Shown piece after piece: positions 43,651 through 52,161 of a DNA stretch of 64,000 nucleotides. The position numbers and the translations under genes are program-made. The notes beneath the pieces are model-generated. The model was not told where the DNA came from. It saw nothing but the letters and a program-made list of their open reading frames with translations, and did not search any database. Location of the stretch: positions 124,001-188,000 of the forward strand of contig JAJUJX010000004.1 of assembly GCA_029265125.1 (NCBI GenBank), in the 5' to 3' direction. The stretch comes from Tolumonas sp008015085. GTDB taxonomy: Bacteria; Pseudomonadota; Gammaproteobacteria; Enterobacterales; Aeromonadaceae. Each line of letters begins with the position of its first letter. Position 1 is the first letter of the stretch.

Positions 43651-44649
43651 ATGTTCGGTTTTATCATCAAGCGTTTGCTGGCAGCAATCCCTTTACTGCT
43701 CATCCTCAGCATGATCTCTTTCTTTCTGATCCAGATCCCGCCGGGTGATTATGCAGATAAGGTAAAAAGCCAGGCGATCACTATGTCAGGGATGAGTGAG
43801 CAAGATGCACAGCAAATGGCCGATAAGTATCGTGAAGAACACGGTATGAATGCACCACTACCAGTGCAGTATGTTCGCTGGGTTGGCAACATTGTAACCA
43901 AAGGCGACTTTGGTGATTCATATACCTACAACAAGCCTATTAGTCAGCTGATTCTGGATCGCTTACCCATGACCTTGCTGATAGCTCTGATGTGCCATTT
44001 CGGATCAACGGTAATTGGTACTCTGTTAGGCATTTTTGTAGCGACACGCCAGTACAGTATCGCCGACACTGTCGTGACTGTATTTGCATTTATCGGCATG
44101 ACAACCCCCCGCTTTGTTCTGGCGCTGATCATGCTTTATCTGCTGGTCTTTCATTTTGGATCAACTCATGTCGCCGCACTATTTTCGCCCGAATACACCA
44201 TGGCGCCATGGAGTATTGCGAAATTCGGCGATCTGCTTGTTCATATCTGGCCAGTTCTGCTGGTTGCCATTTTCGGCGGCATGGCGCAAAACCTGCGAGT
44301 CATGCGCTCCAATATGCTGGACGTTATGCAGGCTCAATATGTTGAAACAGCCCGGGCTAAAGGGCTTTCCCCTATGCGGGTTTTATTTCGCCATATCGTC
44401 CCGAATGCGCTGCATCCTATGATCATGTTCCAAGGAGTTGCTCTGCCTTACATGATTGCCGGTGAGCTGGAAATCGCAATTGTCTTTGCCCTGCCAACCG
44501 TCGGCCCCCTTATTGTACAGGCCATGCAGGATCAGGACGTCTTTGTCGTTGCCTCGTTCATGCTCATTCTGGCCACAACACTGGTTATCGGTAACCTGAT
44601 TGCTGATATTACTTTGGCTCTGCTGGACCCTCGGGTTCGCCTGTCCTGA
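43651..44649 (+). CDS. ABC importer permease (DppB/OppB type)
   Basis: Inner-membrane permease of 332 aa with about six helices. The first helix (FIIKRLLAAIPLLLILSMIS) and the large periplasmic loop are typical of the DppB branch. The EAA loop that contacts the ATPase reads ETARAKGLSPMRVLFRHIVP. It is the first of the two permeases of the proposed alpha-galactoside importer, 15 bp before the second. Confidence 0.93.
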   Translation: MFGFIIKRLLAAIPLLLILSMISFFLIQIPPGDYADKVKSQAITMSGMSEQDAQQMADKYREEHGMNAPLPVQYVRWVGNIVTKGDFGDSYTYNKPISQLILDRLPMTLLIALMCHFGSTVIGTLLGIFVATRQYSIADTVVTVFAFIGMTTPRFVLALIMLYLLVFHFGSTHVAALFSPEYTMAPWSIAKFGDLLVHIWPVLLVAIFGGMAQNLRVMRSNMLDVMQAQYVETARAKGLSPMRVLFRHIVPNALHPMIMFQGVALPYMIAGELEIAIVFALPTVGPLIVQAMQDQDVFVVASFMLILATTLVIGNLIADITLALLDPRVRLS

Positions 44650-44664
44650 TAAGAGGATTTTGTC

Positions 44665-45801
44665 ATGGAGAAAACTATGCTGCCTGAAATTATCCTGGAA
44701 CAGGATCCCCGCGAACGGCCAAAGAGCACCGATGAACGCTATCTTGCGCTGGTATGGCGCCGGTTTAAACGCAATAAACTGGCTCTGATTTCGATGTGGC
44801 TGATTTTGGCATTACTGATCCTTTCTGTTTTTGCTTCGTTTTTTGCCCCACAAGACCCAGCAGTACGCAATAATGAAGATGTTTATCTGCCGCCGCAAGG
44901 TATCCACTTTTTCAGTGAGGACGGGTTCTCATTACGCCCCTTTGTTTACCCTTATGAAACCACCTTTGATCCTGAGACATTTGAAGCGAAATATGTTCTG
45001 AACACAGAGAAGAAGGTCTACCTGCAGTTTTTTAGTAAGGGCTGGGAATATTCTTTCCTCGGAATGACCTTTGATACCCATCTGTTCACCGCACAGGATA
45101 ATCAGAAAGTTTATCTGCTCGGCACTGATGGCATGGGCCGAGACGAGCTGAGCCGCATCTTCCACGGTATGGGTGTGACCTTATTGATGGCTGGGTTAAT
45201 CACCTCCATTTGCGTCGTAGTCGGTAGTCTGGTCGGTATTACATCGGGTTATCTGGGAGGTAAAGCGGACTTGTGGATCCAGCGCGTGGTTGAGCTGATG
45301 CTGGCATTCCCTGAACTACCACTATACCTGTCTGTTATTGCCATTTTGCCGAAGACGGTTTCACCACAGACTACCTTCGTCCTGTTCGTGCTGTTATTAG
45401 GCTGCCTGAAATGGGCACAACTGGCACGAGAAGTGCGAGGTAAAGCTCTGGTGTTGCGAGAAATGGACTATGTGAAATCAGCCATTGCAGCCGGAGCATC
45501 TGATGGCCGCATCGTCGTGCACCACATTCTGCCAAACGTTATGTCTCATGTGATTGTGGTGGCAACCGGCATGATCCCAACGTTCATTCTGACTGAAAGC
45601 TTCCTGAGTTTTCTTGGTGTAGGTATTCGCCCACCAATGATCAGCCTGGGGTTACTACTGAACGCGGCCCGAGATTATCAGGTATTAGGTTCTTATCCGT
45701 GGTTACTGGCCCCTGTCGGTTTCATTCTGGTTTCAGTTTTGGTTTTCAACGCTGCCGGTGACGGTCTGCGCGATGCGGTCGATCCGTACTCAGGTCGTTA
45801 A
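44665..45801 (+). CDS. ABC importer permease (DppC/OppC type)
   Basis: Second permease, 378 aa, with about six helices. It has a long first periplasmic loop (roughly residues 65-155), longer than in dipeptide permeases. The EAA motif region reads VKSAIAAGASDGRIVVHHIL. An inner ATG at 44683 would also be possible, but GAGG lies 9 nt upstream of the chosen start. The next gene begins 14 bp later. Confidence 0.93.
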   Translation: MEKTMLPEIILEQDPRERPKSTDERYLALVWRRFKRNKLALISMWLILALLILSVFASFFAPQDPAVRNNEDVYLPPQGIHFFSEDGFSLRPFVYPYETTFDPETFEAKYVLNTEKKVYLQFFSKGWEYSFLGMTFDTHLFTAQDNQKVYLLGTDGMGRDELSRIFHGMGVTLLMAGLITSICVVVGSLVGITSGYLGGKADLWIQRVVELMLAFPELPLYLSVIAILPKTVSPQTTFVLFVLLLGCLKWAQLAREVRGKALVLREMDYVKSAIAAGASDGRIVVHHILPNVMSHVIVVATGMIPTFILTESFLSFLGVGIRPPMISLGLLLNAARDYQVLGSYPWLLAPVGFILVSVLVFNAAGDGLRDAVDPYSGR

Positions 45802-45815
45802 GCGAGGATTTAAAG

Positions 45816-47435
45816 ATGTGTGAACAAACTCTATTAGTAAATGCTGAAAACATTCAGGTCGATTTCAGAACTGAAGGTGGTATAGCTCAGGCTGTTCGGG
45901 ATGTCTCCTTCAAAATCTATAAGGGCCAAACCGTAGCGCTGGTTGGTGAATCCGGTTCAGGCAAATCGATCTCTGCCCGCGTATTGATGAAATTGCTGCC
46001 CAAAAGCGCGATTGTCGGCAAAGACACCCGCATCACCCTGCATGGCGAAGATATGAGCCAGTATGACGAACAAGCGATGCGCAAAATTCGTGGAAAAAAG
46101 ATCGGCATGATCTTTCAGGAACCGATGACATCGCTGAACCCGATTTATACCGTTGGTGAACAGATCGGCGAAATCATCCGTGAGCATAACCGAACCATCT
46201 CTAAACAAGAAATACGTGCGCAGGTACTCTCACTGCTCAAAGAGATGCAATTGCCTGATCCGGAAAAACGGATTGATCAATATCCACATCAGATGTCCGG
46301 CGGCCAGCGCCAACGAGTGATGATTGCCATGGCGCTGGCGAATAAACCTGACCTACTGATTGCGGACGAACCGACCACCGCGCTGGATGTTACCGTACAG
46401 GCCGAAATTCTGAATCTGCTGAAAAGGCTGCAGGAAAAATTTCATATGGGTGTCCTGCTAATCACCCACGACCTGACGATTGTTCGCAAATACGCTGACT
46501 GGGTCTATGTCATGCAACATGGAAAAGTCGTTGAAAACAATCAGACAGAAACATTGTTTACTACCCCATCTCACCCTTATACCCAGCACTTGCTGAGTTC
46601 TGAACCTAAAGGAACAGCACCTGCCGTACCAGCTGAAAACCCAGTTATCCTCGAAGGGAAAAATCTTCACGTCTCCTTCGTAACACAAACCGCAAACCGC
46701 TGGCTTCGTCGCCCGGAAAAACGCTTTCATGCCGTCAAAGGGCTGGATCTGACTCTGCGTCAGGGCGAAACGCTGGGGATTGTCGGTGAATCTGGTTCCG
46801 GCAAAACGACGCTGGGTCACGCCATTTTGCGTCTGATTGAATCTGAAGGCGAAATGATTTACGACGGTATCACATTGCATGATCGTGACCGTAAAGCGAT
46901 GCGTCCACTGCGCAAACGCATGCAGATTGTATTTCAGGATCCTTTTTCCTCTCTCAATCCCCGCATGACTGTCCGGCAAATCATTCAGGAAGGAATGATC
47001 ATTAACAACATCGGCACTGATGCCACAGACAGAGAACAGCGGGCCATTCAGGCACTACAGGAGTCAGGTTTAGCTCCCTTTGCCATGGATCGTTTTCCTC
47101 ATGAATTTTCAGGCGGACAACGCCAGCGTATTGCGATCGCCAAAGCCATCGCAATGGAACCCGAGTTCATTTTGCTTGATGAACCAACCTCGGCACTCGA
47201 TCTCTCTGTACAAAATCAGATCATCCAGCTGCTACGCCAGTTACAGCAAAAACATAATCTTTCTTACTTATTTATCAGCCATGATCTACGCGTCGTCAGA
47301 GCATTATGTCACCGTATTATGGTGATGAGACACGGAGATTTGGTCGAAATGGGCGATACCATCACAGTGATGGATGACCCAAAAGAGGAATATACACGAC
47401 GACTGATCAGGGCAGCATTTGAGGTAGCTGCCTGA
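45816..47435 (+). CDS. Fused double ATP-binding protein of the ABC importer
   Basis: Two complete DppD/DppF-type ATPase domains in one 539-aa chain. Walker A motifs are GESGSGKS (44-51) and GESGSGKT (324-331). ABC signatures are MSGGQRQRV and FSGGQRQRI; Walker B regions are LLIADEPTTALD and ILLDEPTSALD. A linker with the oligopeptide-type C-terminal extension joins the halves (HPYTQHLL). One fused protein replaces the usual separate D and F subunits. It completes the importer started by the binding protein. Confidence 0.95.
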   Translation: MCEQTLLVNAENIQVDFRTEGGIAQAVRDVSFKIYKGQTVALVGESGSGKSISARVLMKLLPKSAIVGKDTRITLHGEDMSQYDEQAMRKIRGKKIGMIFQEPMTSLNPIYTVGEQIGEIIREHNRTISKQEIRAQVLSLLKEMQLPDPEKRIDQYPHQMSGGQRQRVMIAMALANKPDLLIADEPTTALDVTVQAEILNLLKRLQEKFHMGVLLITHDLTIVRKYADWVYVMQHGKVVENNQTETLFTTPSHPYTQHLLSSEPKGTAPAVPAENPVILEGKNLHVSFVTQTANRWLRRPEKRFHAVKGLDLTLRQGETLGIVGESGSGKTTLGHAILRLIESEGEMIYDGITLHDRDRKAMRPLRKRMQIVFQDPFSSLNPRMTVRQIIQEGMIINNIGTDATDREQRAIQALQESGLAPFAMDRFPHEFSGGQRQRIAIAKAIAMEPEFILLDEPTSALDLSVQNQIIQLLRQLQQKHNLSYLFISHDLRVVRALCHRIMVMRHGDLVEMGDTITVMDDPKEEYTRRLIRAAFEVAA

Positions 47436-47467
47436 TACCGGAAGACATGTATTAAGCGGAGGCAAGC

Positions 47468-48472
47468 ATGCCGGATTATGTACCGAATGAAGAACGTTAT
47501 AGCCAGATGCATCATCGCCGTTGTGGCCAAAGCGGGTTGAAATTACCACGAATAAGCTTAGGTTTATGGCACAACTTTGGGGATACCGCGGTTCAGGATA
47601 ACGCCCGTCAACTCATCCGGCATGCTTTTGATTGCGGAATCACCCATTTCGATTTAGCCAATAATTATGGGCCGCCCCCAGGTTCTGCAGAAGAAAATTT
47701 CGGCAAGATCCTGAAGCAGGATTTCAACGCTCTACGCGATGAACTCATCATCTCAACCAAGGCAGGCTATCCAATGTGGGCCGGCCCTTATGGCGATGGT
47801 GGTAGCAAAAAATATCTGGTTTCCAGTTTGGATCAGAGCCTGCAACGAATGGGGCTTGATTATGTTGATATCTTCTATCACCACCGGCCTGATGCCAATA
47901 CACCGCTGGAAGAAACGATGTCAGCACTGGATCTGATTGTCCGTCAGGGTAAAGCCCTCTATGTCGGCCTTTCCAATTATCCGGCAGAGCTGACAAAACG
48001 TGCATCCCAGATACTGAAATCACTGGGAACTCCCTGCATCATTCATCAACCCAAATATTCCATGTTTGAGCGCTGGGTCGAAAGTGGTCTTCTGGATGTC
48101 CTGAGTGAAGAACAAATCGGCGGGATTGCTTTTTCTCCCCTGGCTGGTGGTTTGCTGACAGATCGTTATCTGAACGGTATTCCCGAAGACTCGCGGGCAG
48201 CCAAAGACGGTCGATATCTGAAACCAACTGATATTACAGAGGCTCGCCTCAACATCATCACTGAGCTGAATCATATCGCCTATCTGCGTGGCCAGAAATT
48301 ATCTCAAATGGCTCTGCAATGGGTTCTGCGTCAGCCTGCAATCACGTCAGTATTGATCGGTGCCAGCAAGACAAGTCAGTTGGATGATGCTGTTGCCGCA
48401 TTACATTGTGTAGAACTCAGTGCAAAAGAACTTTCCCGAATTGATGAGATTCTATCGGCTGGTAACCGCTAG
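47468..48472 (+). CDS. Aldo/keto reductase (YghZ/GPR-like)
   Basis: NADPH-dependent reductase with a TIM-barrel fold, 334 aa. The tetrad can be placed at Asp62, Tyr67 (DLANNYGP), Lys98 (ISTKAG) and His138 or His139 (FYHH). The NADP-binding end VLIGASKTSQLDD is present. The nearest family is E. coli YghZ (L-glyceraldehyde-3-phosphate reductase), related to potassium-channel beta subunits. Its place between the importer and melR suggests a role with galactose or another sugar aldehyde, but that is inference. GGAGG lies 6 nt before the ATG. Confidence 0.88.
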   Translation: MPDYVPNEERYSQMHHRRCGQSGLKLPRISLGLWHNFGDTAVQDNARQLIRHAFDCGITHFDLANNYGPPPGSAEENFGKILKQDFNALRDELIISTKAGYPMWAGPYGDGGSKKYLVSSLDQSLQRMGLDYVDIFYHHRPDANTPLEETMSALDLIVRQGKALYVGLSNYPAELTKRASQILKSLGTPCIIHQPKYSMFERWVESGLLDVLSEEQIGGIAFSPLAGGLLTDRYLNGIPEDSRAAKDGRYLKPTDITEARLNIITELNHIAYLRGQKLSQMALQWVLRQPAITSVLIGASKTSQLDDAVAALHCVELSAKELSRIDEILSAGNR

Positions 48473-48503
48473 TTCCGAATGGTGATTTCATCAGGAGACA
48501 AAT

Positions 48504-49406
48504 ATGACAAATCCAAATGAAATCAGCCCATTAACCTGGCAAAAAGCCGATGAAATACTGAGTGTTGAGTTCCGTCAGCCCGGTGACATGCCGGGCTATC
48601 ACTGGCACAGGCAGGTAGAAGTAAATATTCCATTTGGGGGCCCGGTTCGCTATCTGATCAACGATCAGCAGATCCAGCTGCCCGAAGGGCATATAGGGTT
48701 ATTCTGGGGAGTGATCCCCCACCGGTTGATTGAGTGCGAAAATTGTACACAGATGGGCGTCATCAATATCCCTCTTTCCCATTTCTTAGCGCTACCCGTT
48801 GATGAATTATTACTCAATAAAATCTTACATGGCAGCGTTGTCATTTCATCAACCAAAGATCTGTTTGGTCACCATGAAGTATTACGCTGGCACAACGACA
48901 GTAAAAGTAATTCGCATGGTTTGTATCAGCTGATGCAGGAAGAAATTGTGCTGATGATGAAACGTGTTGCCGTCTGTGGCTGGCAGGAATTACTACATAC
49001 CGAGCCAGGCAAGCTCCACAGCCTGCACATGAATGAACGCAAGATCCGCTATATTCAGGCAATGCTGAGTTTCATCGCCAAACATTACCACGAGGCTATT
49101 CGGGTAAATGATGTGGCTGAACAAATTCAGCTGCACCCGAACTACGCGATGAATTTATTTAAACAAGTCATGGGCTACTCCATCAAAGAGCATATCACCA
49201 TGATGAAAGTAAACCATGCCCGGGCTTTGCTGGCTGAAACCAATCGTTCAATTTTGGATATTTCATTGACCACCGGTTTTAGTGCCACAAGCCGGTTTTA
49301 TGAATCTTTTCATAAACAGGTCGGTATTACACCAAACCAATACCGCCTGAATACTCGCAGTAATACGGAATACCTGCTTGCACATTTAGAAAAAGAGACA
49401 GCATGA
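48504..49406 (+). CDS. melR: MelR-like AraC-family activator
   Basis: AraC/XylS-family regulator, 300 aa, close in plan to E. coli MelR (302 aa), the melibiose-dependent activator of melAB. The N-terminal sensing domain carries HWHRQVEVNIPFGGPVRYLI, GHIGLFWGVIPHRL and MKRVAVCGWQELL, which line up with MelR by eye. The C-terminal double helix-turn-helix (about 185-290) includes IRVNDVAEQIQLHPNYAMNL and ILDISLTTGFSATSRFYESF. It lies 31 bp after the aldo/keto reductase and converges on melA. Confidence 0.9.
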   Translation: MTNPNEISPLTWQKADEILSVEFRQPGDMPGYHWHRQVEVNIPFGGPVRYLINDQQIQLPEGHIGLFWGVIPHRLIECENCTQMGVINIPLSHFLALPVDELLLNKILHGSVVISSTKDLFGHHEVLRWHNDSKSNSHGLYQLMQEEIVLMMKRVAVCGWQELLHTEPGKLHSLHMNERKIRYIQAMLSFIAKHYHEAIRVNDVAEQIQLHPNYAMNLFKQVMGYSIKEHITMMKVNHARALLAETNRSILDISLTTGFSATSRFYESFHKQVGITPNQYRLNTRSNTEYLLAHLEKETA

Positions 49407-49416
49407 TGCTGTCTCT
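49394..49416 (-). terminator. Terminator of melA, overlapping the end of melR
   Basis: AGAGACAGCAT and ATGCTGTCTCT are perfectly inverted around one base, so the real loop is about 5 nt. On the minus strand the stem is followed by TTTTT, giving a good terminator for melA. One arm encodes the last codons of melR, and the melR stop lies in the loop. Confidence 0.8.
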
Positions 49417-49422
49417 GAAGCG

Positions 49423-50739
49423 CTACATACGAGCAAATTCGGGTAACCAGTCGCCATGAGCCAGACGTAAATCGTCAACCAAATCATGGATCTGATCTAA
49501 ATCCAGCTCTGCGCTGGTATGTGGGTCAAGATATGCTGCATGATAAATGTATTCCGGATTTTCAGTAATTAATGCTTCAACCGTCAGTTGTTGCACATTG
49601 ATGTTGGTGCGTATCAGTGCCGCCAGTTGCGGATGCACCGCTCCAAACTTGACTGGCTGAACACCATTATGATCTACCAGACAAGCGACTTCGACAGCAC
49701 AATCGGCAGGTAAATTATCAATCAGACCTTTGTTTAACACATTGCCATAAATGACTGATGGTTCCCCTGTTGCCAGAGAATTAATGATAGATGCGGCATA
49801 TTCCCGGCTTTGCTTAATTTCAATTTCATGCTGCGTTTCAATGCGCTTCAGCTCTTCAGCCCAGTCGGCCATTTGCCGCTCACAGCGACGAGGATACTCA
49901 TCCAGCGGGATATTGAATTTTTCAATTAAATCAGGGCGATCCCGCTTGATAAACCAAGGAGTATATTCTGAAAAATGTTCGCTGGATTCAGTCACAAAAT
50001 AGCCAAACTTTCGAAGGATCTCATAACGGACACGGTTACCATCCGGTACCGCCCCTTCCAATGCCAGCATTTTAAGCCGGGGGTATAAATCCTCCATGGT
50101 TCCATCCGGTAATCGCTGTGCAAATTTATGATAGAACGCCATATGATTGATGCCTGCACAGGTATAAACCAGATTTGCAGCTTCAACTCCGAGATCTTTC
50201 GCCAATTCCTCAGCTGTGCCCTGAACCGAATGACACAATCCGACATACTGGATCTCCGGTACCATCCGTTGCACAGCCAGACTCAAAATCGCCATGGGAT
50301 TAACATAGTTCATTAATAGAGCCTTCGGACACAACTCCCGCATTTCACGAGCAATATCCACCAGCACCGGAACGGTACGTAAACCGCGCATGATCCCTCC
50401 GATACCCAACGTATCGGCAATGGTCTGCCGTAAGCCGTATTTTTTCGGAATATCAAAATCAACTACGGTGGAAGGTTTGTATCCGCCAACCTGGAACATG
50501 GTGATAACGACATCAGCCCCATGTAAAACATCCCGGCGATCCATACTCACACTGATCATCGCTGGCACCTTTAAGGCTGAAATGATCTGGTGAGCAACCA
50601 GCTGAGATTCCTTAAGGCGCTTACTCTCTATATCCTGTAATGCGATATGTATTGATGTCAGTGCTGGTTGCTGTAATAAATCACGAACAATATTTCGCAT
50701 GAATACGGTGCTTCCAGCACCAATGATGGCAACTTTCAT
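49423..50739 (-). CDS. melA: GH4 alpha-galactosidase (NAD- and metal-dependent)
   Basis: Family 4 glycoside hydrolase, 438 aa, similar to E. coli MelA. It uses NAD+ and Mn2+ in a redox elimination mechanism, unlike GH36. Seen: the NAD-binding motif IIGAGSTVFMRN at the N-terminus, MNYVNPMAI, the metal-ligand regions GLCHSVQGTAEEL and CAGINHMAFY, FVTESSEHFSEYTPWFIK, and the C-terminal HGDWLPEF. No MelB symporter gene follows. GGAG lies 7 nt before the ATG. It is convergent with melR, and transcription must start in the 86-bp gap upstream. Confidence 0.95.
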   Translation of the reverse strand: MKVAIIGAGSTVFMRNIVRDLLQQPALTSIHIALQDIESKRLKESQLVAHQIISALKVPAMISVSMDRRDVLHGADVVITMFQVGGYKPSTVVDFDIPKKYGLRQTIADTLGIGGIMRGLRTVPVLVDIAREMRELCPKALLMNYVNPMAILSLAVQRMVPEIQYVGLCHSVQGTAEELAKDLGVEAANLVYTCAGINHMAFYHKFAQRLPDGTMEDLYPRLKMLALEGAVPDGNRVRYEILRKFGYFVTESSEHFSEYTPWFIKRDRPDLIEKFNIPLDEYPRRCERQMADWAEELKRIETQHEIEIKQSREYAASIINSLATGEPSVIYGNVLNKGLIDNLPADCAVEVACLVDHNGVQPVKFGAVHPQLAALIRTNINVQQLTVEALITENPEYIYHAAYLDPHTSAELDLDQIHDLVDDLRLAHGDWLPEFARM

Positions 50740-50782
50740 AAAATGACTCCGTAGTGATGAGTGTTGAATCTGATAGTTAGTA

Positions 50783-50797
50783 TCAAGCTCAAGCCCT
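50783..50797. promoter_or_regulatory. Short dyad in the melA upstream region
   Basis: TGATA and TATCA are inverted around a 5-nt centre, about 45 bp upstream of melA (50740-50825 gap). It could be part of a regulator site. It does not resemble the LacI-type double operator. The precise partner is unknown. Confidence 0.25.
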
Positions 50798-50825
50798 CAT
50801 CTGGTCATTCTACGAACCAGCCAAC

Positions 50826-51356
50826 CTATTCCCGAAAGCTAAGCCTCATCCTATGACCATGTCGATCCAGACCGTAATAATCAGCTAGCAAAGCAGAAAC
50901 ACAAAAACCAAGCTGCTTATACATATTTCTTGCCTGCTCATTTTCACAGTCAACCGAAAGGTAAAGATGTTTCATATGCCACTGACGAGCTAACGATATT
51001 GCCAGTGCAAGCAGCCATGACCCAATGCCTTTATTGCGGTGTAACCAATGTACCGCAACAGCTCTGATCTCAAGCCCTTTCCACCCCCGATGCGGTAGCA
51101 GGCAAAGATAAGCAACCAATGTTTGCTGATGGTAGATCACTACCGTAATGCAGGATGATTTACCGATAAGATAGCGCCAGCGACGACGACCAAACGCCAG
51201 ATAGGGATTAAAGCAATAACGCTCAAGATGCAGTAAGGCCGGAACATCAGCCACTGAAGCCAGCTGACACCGGAACTCAGACTCTGGTAACGGGTGAGAA
51301 AAAAAATACGCCAGCGCATCCTGAATGCGTTGGCGTTTGTCATGCGAAGTGTTCAT
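50826..51356 (-). CDS. GNAT-family N-acetyltransferase
   Basis: Acetyl-CoA-dependent N-acetyltransferase of unknown substrate, about 176 aa. The coenzyme A binding loop RNKGIGSWLL (R-x-x-G-x-G type) is preceded by LEIRAVAVHWL, and the C-terminal NEQARNMYKQLGF motif is typical of the RimI-like fold. An N-terminal helical piece (about 1-30) is extra. The ATG at 51356 was chosen; a GTG at 51377 is also open. Neither has a good ribosome binding site, so translation may be coupled to the gene ending 8-29 bp upstream. Confidence 0.75.
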   Translation of the reverse strand: MNTSHDKRQRIQDALAYFFSHPLPESEFRCQLASVADVPALLHLERYCFNPYLAFGRRRWRYLIGKSSCITVVIYHQQTLVAYLCLLPHRGWKGLEIRAVAVHWLHRNKGIGSWLLALAISLARQWHMKHLYLSVDCENEQARNMYKQLGFCVSALLADYYGLDRHGHRMRLSFRE

Positions 51357-51385
51357 ATCTGTGTCGATATATAACACCAGTAAAT

Positions 51386-51946
51386 TTATTTGTGCAGCGG
51401 CTCTGGCAGAGGTTCACCAGTGATTGGGTGACGAGCTTCCAGAATATCTTTGCGCTCCATCAGTTTAGAAATCAGCTTATTATCAGCTTGTTTCACTTTT
51501 TCTTCTGGTGCGTCTACTGCTGCAGCTTTCTTAGTCGGTGCCTTTTCCAGTTTCATTTCATCTTTAGCAGCGGCTGGCAGTGATCCATCCTGAATGATGC
51601 AGATACGATCGTGATATTCTTCATCAATACAAGTATCCAGCAGAGCATCCGCATCGATATCGCTGGCAATCACTGTAATATTAGACTCTGGATTTTTCTC
51701 GATATGACGACCAAGTAACCATGCAAGATACATTTCTACATGATGGCCACCAGAACCTTTAGTGGTGAGCAGTTCAATAGGTGAACCACTTTGATATTGA
51801 ATGCGCAGTAACTCTTTTACAAATTCAACAGGCATAGTTTTCTGGCTTGCACTAACTATGATTTCAATCTGATTAAATTTGGTTAAATCAAGATCCAGGC
51901 ACTTATCTACCGCCTGTTCAACAACAATCAACGTATTCTTTTGCAT
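51386..51946 (-). CDS. Diverged PIN-like domain protein of unknown function
   Basis: 186 aa, not confidently recognised. The first 120 residues resemble the PIN/NYN-like fold by pattern: a strand with an acid (LIVVEQ), then IIVSASQKTMPVEFV, a GSGGHHVEMYLAWLLGRHIE helix, and TVIASDIDADALLD. In better-known relatives these places read DFENV, GASQ, NALDFHIA and SKDxGFDPL, so several catalytic acids look replaced or moved. The C-terminal third is low-complexity and charged (KKAAAVDAPEEKVKQ) and ends in a HPITGEPLPEPLHK tail. AAGGAT lies 8 nt before the ATG. It precedes the GNAT gene in a probable two-gene operon. Confidence 0.65.
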   Translation of the reverse strand: MQKNTLIVVEQAVDKCLDLDLTKFNQIEIIVSASQKTMPVEFVKELLRIQYQSGSPIELLTTKGSGGHHVEMYLAWLLGRHIEKNPESNITVIASDIDADALLDTCIDEEYHDRICIIQDGSLPAAAKDEMKLEKAPTKKAAAVDAPEEKVKQADNKLISKLMERKDILEARHPITGEPLPEPLHK

Positions 51947-52115
51947 ACCAGCTATCCTTTATTATTCATCATGTAAATAGAAGTTACCCTCTGCCAATCG
52001 TCGTAGATTATCCAGCTTGTTACTATAGTTCAATGCTACATCTGGCTCCTTTGCAGAAAAATTCCTGTTCTTGTGATCTATGCTTAAGCTTAGCTCATGT
52101 TTTGCCTAAAAAACA

Positions 52116-52140
52116 AACAAGGCTCCTGAGGAGCCTTGTT
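52116..52140 (-). terminator. Terminator after metH
   Basis: AACAAGGCTCC and GGAGCCTTGTT form an 11-bp stem with loop TGA. On the minus strand TTTGTTTTTT follows, so the metA-metH transcript ends here. The remaining part of the 215-bp gap (51947-52115) should hold the promoter for the PIN-like gene; I see no clear hexamers. Confidence 0.9.
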
Positions 52141-52161
52141 ATATCTCGAACTATCGCTTTA

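Noticed and set aside
38090..50739. The accessory sugar island as a recent mobile element.
   Set aside because: No transposase, integrase, tRNA junction or direct repeat flanks it, and codon use looks similar to the surrounding genes by eye.
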